NCBI GenBank assembly: GCA_016649675.1 | Contig: JAENXG010000106.1 | Location: 1 to 8,176 of the forward strand | Direction of reading: 5' to 3' | Length of the DNA: 8,176 nt | From: Methyloceanibacter sp. | GTDB lineage: Bacteria > Pseudomonadota > Alphaproteobacteria > Rhizobiales > Methyloligellaceae | Shown here: one piece after another, positions 5,914-8,176 of the stretch | Position numbering within the stretch: the stretch's first letter is position 1 | Layout of the letters: the number at the start of each line of letters is the position of its first letter | Made by a program: the position numbers and the translations under genes | The notes under the pieces: generated by a model | What the model was told of the DNA's origin: nothing | The model's input: the letters and a program-made list of their open reading frames with translations, nothing else | Databases searched by the model: none

Positions 5914-6447
5914 ATGGGCGGGCGCGTCGTCACCATGCCGCCAAGCGCTTGCAAGATCAAGCACGCCCCCGAGGGTTATTGCTTCGTGGGCGGCGCGACC
6001 TACTGCTACGAGCCGATAGAGCGCCTGTGGCGTCCGCTCGTTCGGCAGCTTCGCAAGGAGTGGCCGCGCTACCTTGAGAGTGCGGAGTATCGCGCGCGGA
6101 AGCAACAGCACGAGCAAAGGAAGCGCATGATCTATCGCAGGCGACCGTTGCCGCCGTGGCCGCCTGTTCCGCCGAGTATACCGCGCCATGAATACCGCTA
6201 CGGCACGCGTCGCTGTCAGCGTTGCGGGCAAGCCTTCCTACTCGTGCGCGGCGAAGGCATTGGGCGCTATTGCACCAACGCTTGTGCGTCCAAGGCGAGA
6301 ACGGCAGGCCGCACCGCCAAGCGCGCCGAAGCCCGAGCCGGCCGGGTCTGCCAAGTATGCGGCGAAGCCATCGAGGCGTTCAGATCGACCAAGCTCTATT
6401 GCTCGACCAAGTGCCGGGTTGCCGAGCACCGCGCCGCGCACGCTTGA
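5914..6447 (+). CDS. Basic protein with two Cys4 zinc-ribbon-like motifs, function unknown
   Basis: Not a family I can name. Seen, for the 177-residue form: an N-terminal part with Cys13, Cys23 and Cys31 (CKIKHAPEGYCFVGGATYCY) and WRPLVRQLRKEWPRYL (39-54). A charged helix (55-76) and a Pro-rich linker (RRRPLPPWPPVPPSIP, 75-90) follow. Then come two Cys4 knuckles: C101-x2-C104...C120-x3-C124 and C146-x2-C149...C163-x3-C167, joined by an Arg/Ala/Lys-rich helix. Paired CxxC...CxxxC knuckles of this kind usually bind zinc and touch nucleic acid or proteins. The very basic composition fits DNA or RNA binding, but that is inference. AGGAGGT (5900-5906), 7 bases before the ATG at 5914, decides this start over the ATG at 5875. 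Next to it on one side is the TAACG array and on the other an array of short palindromes, either of which could be its binding site. Confidence 0.75.
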   Translation: MGGRVVTMPPSACKIKHAPEGYCFVGGATYCYEPIERLWRPLVRQLRKEWPRYLESAEYRARKQQHEQRKRMIYRRRPLPPWPPVPPSIPRHEYRYGTRRCQRCGQAFLLVRGEGIGRYCTNACASKARTAGRTAKRAEARAGRVCQVCGEAIEAFRSTKLYCSTKCRVAEHRAAHA

Positions 6448-6458
6448 TCGCCTATCGG

Positions 6459-6635
6459 GTGCGGGATTTCCCGCACGGTCAAGCCTCTGTCGTTGCTAGG
6501 CTTTTGACCTAGGGATTTCCCTAGGGTGCGGATTAGTCCGAACGCCTTTCGCGCGGCGCTCCAATGGCTTAGGAATAATTCCTAGCCGCTATCCCTTTGA
6601 TCGCCAACGATTTACGGGTGCGGAAAATTCCGCAC
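6459..6635. repeat. Array of five short palindromes with a common GGA...TCC core
   Basis: This 330-base tract without a clear gene (6448-6776) holds five closely spaced palindromes. They are GTGCGGGATTTCCCGCAC (6459-6476), CCTAGGGATTTCCCTAGG (6508-6525), CGGATTAGTCCG (6529-6540, one mispair), TAGGAATAATTCCTA (6570-6584, extended by GGC/GCC to 6566-6587) and GTGCGGAAAATTCCGCAC (6618-6635). The first, second and fifth are each 18 bp with 8-bp arms and a 2-base centre. Numbers 1, 3 and 5 also share GGGTGCGG on the left. Stem sequences differ while the symmetry and the GGA/TCC core are kept. Centre-to-centre distances are about 49, 18, 42 and 50 bases. Possible roles are operators for a dimeric protein, iteron-like sites, or RNA hairpins; none is shown by the sequence alone. 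Confidence 0.7.
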
Positions 6636-6728
6636 GCTCACCGCTTCGGCGCACTCCCTAGCGGCGAGCTTGTGCCCGTTGGTGCCGGGCTCGATCTCGA
6701 TGAAGCCTAGCGCGACTGCCGCGCTGTC
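6612..6728 (-). pseudogene. Possible C-terminal fragment of an unknown gene
   Basis: Seen: on the minus strand a frame through this interval reads sensibly (ALGFIEIEPGTNGHKLAARE, then VSVRNFPHP) and stops at TAA 6612-6614. Upstream it runs into the terminator hairpin without any start codon. Codon use is GC-rich as in real genes here. Its last codons overlap the fifth palindrome. It may be the tail of a gene whose body was lost. Chance coding cannot be excluded for so short a piece, and I do not recognise a family. Confidence 0.22.
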
Positions 6729-6734
6729 AGAAAT

Positions 6735-6766
6735 AAAAAAGGGGCTGATTATGACCAGCCCCTTTT
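6735..6766 (-). terminator. Rho-independent terminator of the Gly/His-rich protein gene
   Basis: GGGGCTG (6741-6747) and CAGCCCC (6756-6762) form a 7-bp stem around an 8-base loop, extended by AAAA/TTTT pairs (6737-6740, 6763-6766). On the minus strand it is followed by a run of six T, then ATT. It starts 10 bases after the stop of the Gly/His-rich gene. On the plus strand only four T follow, so it works mainly for the minus-strand gene. Confidence 0.88.
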
Positions 6767-6776
6767 GACTCAGTGC

Positions 6777-7052
6777 TCAGTAACCGCAAATCCAGATATA
6801 GCCAGCGGGTGTCCATTGCCAACATGAACCTACGCCATAGCCCCACCAGCGTCCGCGGTACCAGTGACCGCCATGATGACCGCCGTGGTAGCCGTGGTAG
6901 CCGTGGTAGCCGTGGTAGCCGTGGTAGCCGTGGTGGCCGCCATGACCGTGACCGCCATGACCGTGACCGCCATGACCGTGACCGGCAAACGCCGACATCG
7001 GAAACAACAGGGCAGCCGCTATTGCACAAATAAGAGAGAGCTTGCGAATCAT
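6777..7052 (-). CDS. Secreted Gly/His/Tyr-rich small protein
   Basis: A 91-residue exported protein. Seen: a clear signal peptide (MIRKLSLICAIAAALLFPMS, cleavage after AFA at residue 23). The mature part begins with three GHGGH-type units, then five HGY units and HGGHHGGH, and ends in an aromatic tail, WYRGRWWGYGVGSCWQWTP followed by AGYIWICGY. The tail with two cysteines (77 and 88) is the sort found on many small Gly-rich envelope proteins of rhizobia and relatives. The dense histidines suggest binding of divalent metals such as nickel, zinc or copper, but no function is proven. The start is set by GGAGG (7058-7062), 5 bases before the ATG at 7050-7052. The frame is open to an ATG at 7148, but that extension would bury the signal peptide. 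A terminator follows directly, and a FixK/FNR-type box lies upstream, so the gene is probably a single-gene unit expressed at low oxygen. Confidence 0.87.
   Translation of the reverse strand: MIRKLSLICAIAAALLFPMSAFAGHGHGGHGHGGHGHGGHHGYHGYHGYHGYHGYHGGHHGGHWYRGRWWGYGVGSCWQWTPAGYIWICGY
6884..6982. repeat. Coding minisatellites: 9-bp and 15-bp tandem repeats
   Basis: Within the Gly/His-rich gene, CGTGGTAGC is repeated five times exactly (6884-6928) plus one variant copy (6929-6937). CGCCATGACCGTGAC is then repeated three times exactly (6938-6982). Unit lengths are multiples of three, so gain or loss of units changes the HGY or GHGGH number without a frameshift. Exact identity at the DNA level points to recent expansion by slippage. 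Confidence 0.95.
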
Positions 7053-7084
7053 TTGGTCCTCCAATTTTCTTCGCTTCTTCACTA

Positions 7085-7090
7085 ATCTTA
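7085..7090 (-). promoter_or_regulatory. Candidate -10 element of the Gly/His-rich gene
   Basis: On the minus strand TAAGAT (4 of 6 matches to TATAAT) lies about 26 bases downstream of the FixK/FNR-type box. A start of transcription near 7078 would place that box at about -41.5 and give a leader of about 26 bases before the ATG. Confidence 0.45.
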
Positions 7091-7112
7091 GAGGCCCCTG
7101 CGCAATTGGGCA

Positions 7113-7126
7113 TTGACGCATATCAA
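7113..7126 (-). promoter_or_regulatory. FixK/FNR-type box upstream of the Gly/His-rich gene
   Basis: Minus-strand TTGATATGCGTCAA matches the TTGAT-N4-(A/G)TCAA site of the FNR/FixK/NnrR branch of Crp-type regulators. It is a perfect TTGA...TCAA dyad. Its centre is about 67 bases upstream of the ATG and about 41.5 bases upstream of the start predicted from the TAAGAT element, the position of a class II activator site. Which family member binds cannot be told. Confidence 0.6.
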
Positions 7127-7144
7127 GGAAACCAAGTTGGGCGT

Positions 7145-7340
7145 TCATGCTGCCATCGGCGGCGTCATGTCATTGAGCTTCGCCTGTAGCGCATCGATGG
7201 CGGCGGTGAGAGCACGCCCCGATATTTCCTCGCCCGACGCCATCACCAGCGTCACGCCGCAATAGCTCGCCACCGTCGCCTCGCGATAGACGAACAGCAC
7301 GTCGCGATCATCGACGCTGCGCAGGACCTTCTGCGGTAAA
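7145..7340 (-). pseudogene. C-terminal remnant of an unknown gene
   Basis: Not recognised. Seen: the minus-strand frame from about 7340 to the TGA at 7145-7147 has strongly coding-like codon use (VDDRDVLFVYREATVASYCG, then VTLVMASGEEISGRALTAAI, ending NDMTPPMAA). It has a beta-strand-like middle and a C-terminal amphipathic helix. Upstream of about 7340 the same frame is open to an ATG at 7483, but that part is AT-richer, Arg/Ser/Cys-heavy and not protein-like, and it crosses a palindromic stretch (7416-7455). Inference: the 5' part of the gene has been lost and only about 60 codons of the tail remain. A short real gene starting at an internal GTG (for example in DDRDVLF) is the alternative; no ribosome-binding site supports it. 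Its stop overlaps an ATG at 7148 as ATGA, probably by chance. Confidence 0.45.
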
Positions 7341-7415
7341 CAACAACATAACGCCCGCAATTTTAGGCTGTGGTCGGAGCGATGCAAGTTTTGGCTATTC
7401 CAAATTTTGAACGAA

Positions 7416-7455
7416 CTTCTCCTTCCGCTAGACCCCCCCGTCTCTCTAGGAGAAG
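7416..7455. repeat. Palindromic stretch, CTTCTCC...CTAGA / TCTAG...GGAGAAG
   Basis: CTTCTCC (7416-7422) is inverted at 7449-7455 and CTAGA (7428-7432) at 7445-7449, around a run of seven C. It lies in a gene-free stretch that begins near 7341 and has no other feature before about 7630. It resembles the C/G-run palindromes at 4434-4574 in style, not in exact sequence. Confidence 0.35.
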
Positions 7456-7632
7456 GGAAGCGGCAATGAGGGTGCGCTTTCAAGCAACGGTATAGCGACG
7501 GTGCCCGTATCGTGGGCCAGCCGGACCCCCGCCGGGGCTTGGACCCCGGTCTTGTGCTCGCCCGATGGGGTGAGCGGGGATAGTCTGCCGTCGTTTTCTC
7601 TCAGCCCGCGCGGCTTTCGAGCGGTCGGAAGT

Positions 7633-7691
7633 CCCCGTTGCCGGGGCGAAGTTCCCGCCGTTGCACAGCCGGTGTTGTTGTGCGGACCGGC
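7633..7691. other. GC-rich stem-loop cluster in a gene-free region
   Basis: The tract 7484-7697 has no convincing gene. Seen in it: CCCCG-TTGC-CGGGG (7633-7646), GCCGGT/ACCGGC (7668-7673 with 7686-7691) and the competing pair GCACA/TGTGC (7663-7667 with 7679-7683). The density of stems suggests it may be the 5' part of the structured transcript proposed for 7697-7888. It could also be a decayed repeat. Confidence 0.3.
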
Positions 7692-7696
7692 ATCCG

Positions 7697-7888
7697 CTAG
7701 AACCTCATCGCGCCCCTCGCCAGGGGCGAGGGTGGGTCAGGTTCTAACTAGACCACTCCTTTTGACATGAGCCGTCGGCGCGGACGCTGGTTGACCACGC
7801 CGGGCCAAGCAGCGGCGTCCGATCATCCGACGCTCATGGGATGGAAATGAATTACCGCCCCGGTTCACCGCCGGGGCGGTTTCGTTTT
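7697..7888 (+). ncRNA. Candidate structured small RNA ending at a strong terminator
   Basis: Not a known RNA family as far as I can see (no tmRNA, RNase P or SRP hallmarks). Seen: TAGAACCT (7698-7705) pairs with AGGTTCTA (7739-7746) around a G/C hairpin that has two alternative registers, CGCCCCT/AGGGGCG or CCCTCGCC/GGCGAGGG. A second long hairpin has ATGAGC-GTCGG-GGACGC (7767-7787) against GCGTCC-CCGAC-GCTCAT (7815-7837), 17 pairs with one bulge and one internal loop. A terminator stem then closes the unit. The same stretch holds a 27-codon ORF (7767-7850, MSRRRGRWLTTPGQAAASDH and on) whose stop is 3 bases before the terminator, so a small protein is an alternative. No promoter was identified. 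Confidence 0.35.
7854..7888 (+). terminator. Strong Rho-independent terminator, plus strand
   Basis: ACCGCCCCGG (7854-7863) and CCGGGGCGGT (7871-7880) form a perfect 10-bp stem with a 7-base loop, followed by TTCGTTTT. The T-rich side is on the plus strand, so it ends a plus-strand transcript, although no recognised plus-strand gene lies within 1.3 kb upstream. It could weakly stop minus-strand transcription from the tRNA gene as well. Confidence 0.82.
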
Positions 7889-8003
7889 GGAGAGGCGGGT
7901 CGTCGCGGGCGGCAGGAACGCCCATCGAACAGATTACGCACCCATTCTCGACACAGGCGGGATTTGGCGAGGTGAATTTTGAGCCCCAACCCCTTGAGGG
8001 AAT

Positions 8004-8078
8004 TGGAGCGGGTAGAGGGAATCGAACCCTCGACACGCAGCTTGGGAAGCTGCTGCTCTACCACTGAGCTACACCCGC
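8004..8078 (-). tRNA. tRNA-Gly (anticodon CCC), CCA encoded
   Basis: The minus strand folds into a complete cloverleaf. The acceptor stem is GCGGGTG/TACCCGC, with a terminal-side G-T pair. The D arm is GCTC-AGTGGTA-GAGC. The anticodon arm is GCAGC-TTCCCAA-GCTGC with anticodon CCC. The T arm is GAGGG-TTCGATT-CCCTC. Discriminator U is at 8007 and CCA is encoded at 8004-8006. It reads the glycine codon GGG. All stems pair fully, so the gene looks functional. Confidence 0.97.
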
Positions 8079-8088
8079 GACCGATGAA

Positions 8089-8115
8089 TCCATAACACGA
8101 AGCCCCCTCTGCCAA
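8089..8115 (-). promoter_or_regulatory. Candidate sigma-70 promoter of the tRNA-Gly gene
   Basis: On the minus strand TTGGCA (8110-8115) and TATGGA (8089-8094) are 15 bases apart. The -10 element lies 10 bases before the 5' end of the tRNA. The spacing is slightly short for a housekeeping promoter, so confidence is limited. Confidence 0.35.
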
Positions 8116-8143
8116 AAGGCGCGCCTCGCCACATCGTGAATTG

Positions 8144-8173
8144 GGGAGAGCGCTTCGCGACGAGGCATCTCCC
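8144..8173. repeat. Inverted repeat at the right window edge
   Basis: GGGAGA (8144-8149) and TCTCCC (8168-8173) are inverted copies enclosing CGC-TTC-GCG (8151-8159). It may be part of a larger palindromic intergenic repeat or the terminator of a gene beyond the window. Nothing coding is evident between the tRNA promoter and the edge. Confidence 0.35.
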
Positions 8174-8176
8174 GGC

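Noticed and set aside
6884..6982. Tandem repeats as a CRISPR array
   Set aside because: Units of 9 and 15 bp are contiguous without spacers and code for HGY and GHGGH repeats in a secreted protein.
7053..7148. N-terminal extension of the Gly/His-rich protein to the ATG at 7148
   Set aside because: It would place 32 hydrophilic residues before a clear signal peptide and run across the FixK/FNR box. The ATG at 7052 has a good GGAGG.
7501..7770. An 89-codon plus-strand frame in the stem-loop-rich region
   Set aside because: Composition (Ser/Pro/Arg/Val) follows GC-rich palindromes, there is no ribosome-binding site or family resemblance, and it runs through hairpins.
7852..8115. An 87-codon minus-strand frame covering the tRNA gene
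   Set aside because: It is a translation of the tRNA itself (SSVVEQQLPKLRVEGSIPST), a familiar annotation artefact.

Overview
The window reads as chromosome of a high-GC alphaproteobacterium. The order Hyphomicrobiales (a Bradyrhizobium-, Rhodopseudomonas- or Xanthobacteraceae-like organism) is most likely. The pointers are G/C-rich third codon positions, a NodD-like LysR regulator with ATC-N9-GAT boxes, a FixK/FNR-type box, a tRNA with an encoded CCA end, and GC-rich palindromic intergenic repeats. The assignment is inferred from style, not from a database match.

Left part (1-2180). A zinc alcohol dehydrogenase runs off the left edge on the minus strand. It is preceded by a very short ORF that keeps only the NAD(P)-binding start of a Rossmann oxidoreductase. 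Both diverge from a LysR-type regulator, whose start codon lies inside a tandem ATC-N9-GAT operator-like sequence. This looks like a LysR-controlled redox module whose middle gene has been gutted. A HdeD/DUF308 membrane protein follows.

Middle part (2181-5501). Behind an 82-bp nested-hairpin repeat come an aldo/keto reductase, an SMR-type drug transporter and a histidine-box (sterol desaturase/fatty-acid hydroxylase) membrane enzyme, all on the plus strand. The last one ends inside a roughly 140-bp composite inverted repeat that supplies its final 20 or so residues. Facing it on the minus strand is an orphan periplasmic solute-binding protein with a signal peptide and an atypical ligand site.

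Right part (5502-8176). This is an accessory-looking stretch. It has a possible 50-residue ORF, a TAACG inverted-repeat array, and a basic protein with two Cys4 zinc-ribbon-like knuckles. Next come a 180-bp non-coding tract with five short palindromes sharing a GGA...TCC core and a strong hairpin terminator. A small secreted Gly/His-rich protein follows, with a FixK/FNR box spaced as in a class II promoter. After it lie the C-terminal remnant of an unknown gene, a GC-rich stem-loop region ending in a strong plus-strand terminator (possible small RNA or 27-codon ORF), and tRNA-Gly(CCC) on the minus strand.

The most interesting points are the palindrome array beside the Cys4 protein, the oxygen-type promoter on the Gly/His-rich secreted protein, the structured RNA candidate next to the tRNA, the tandem ATC-N9-GAT operator, and the decayed Rossmann gene.
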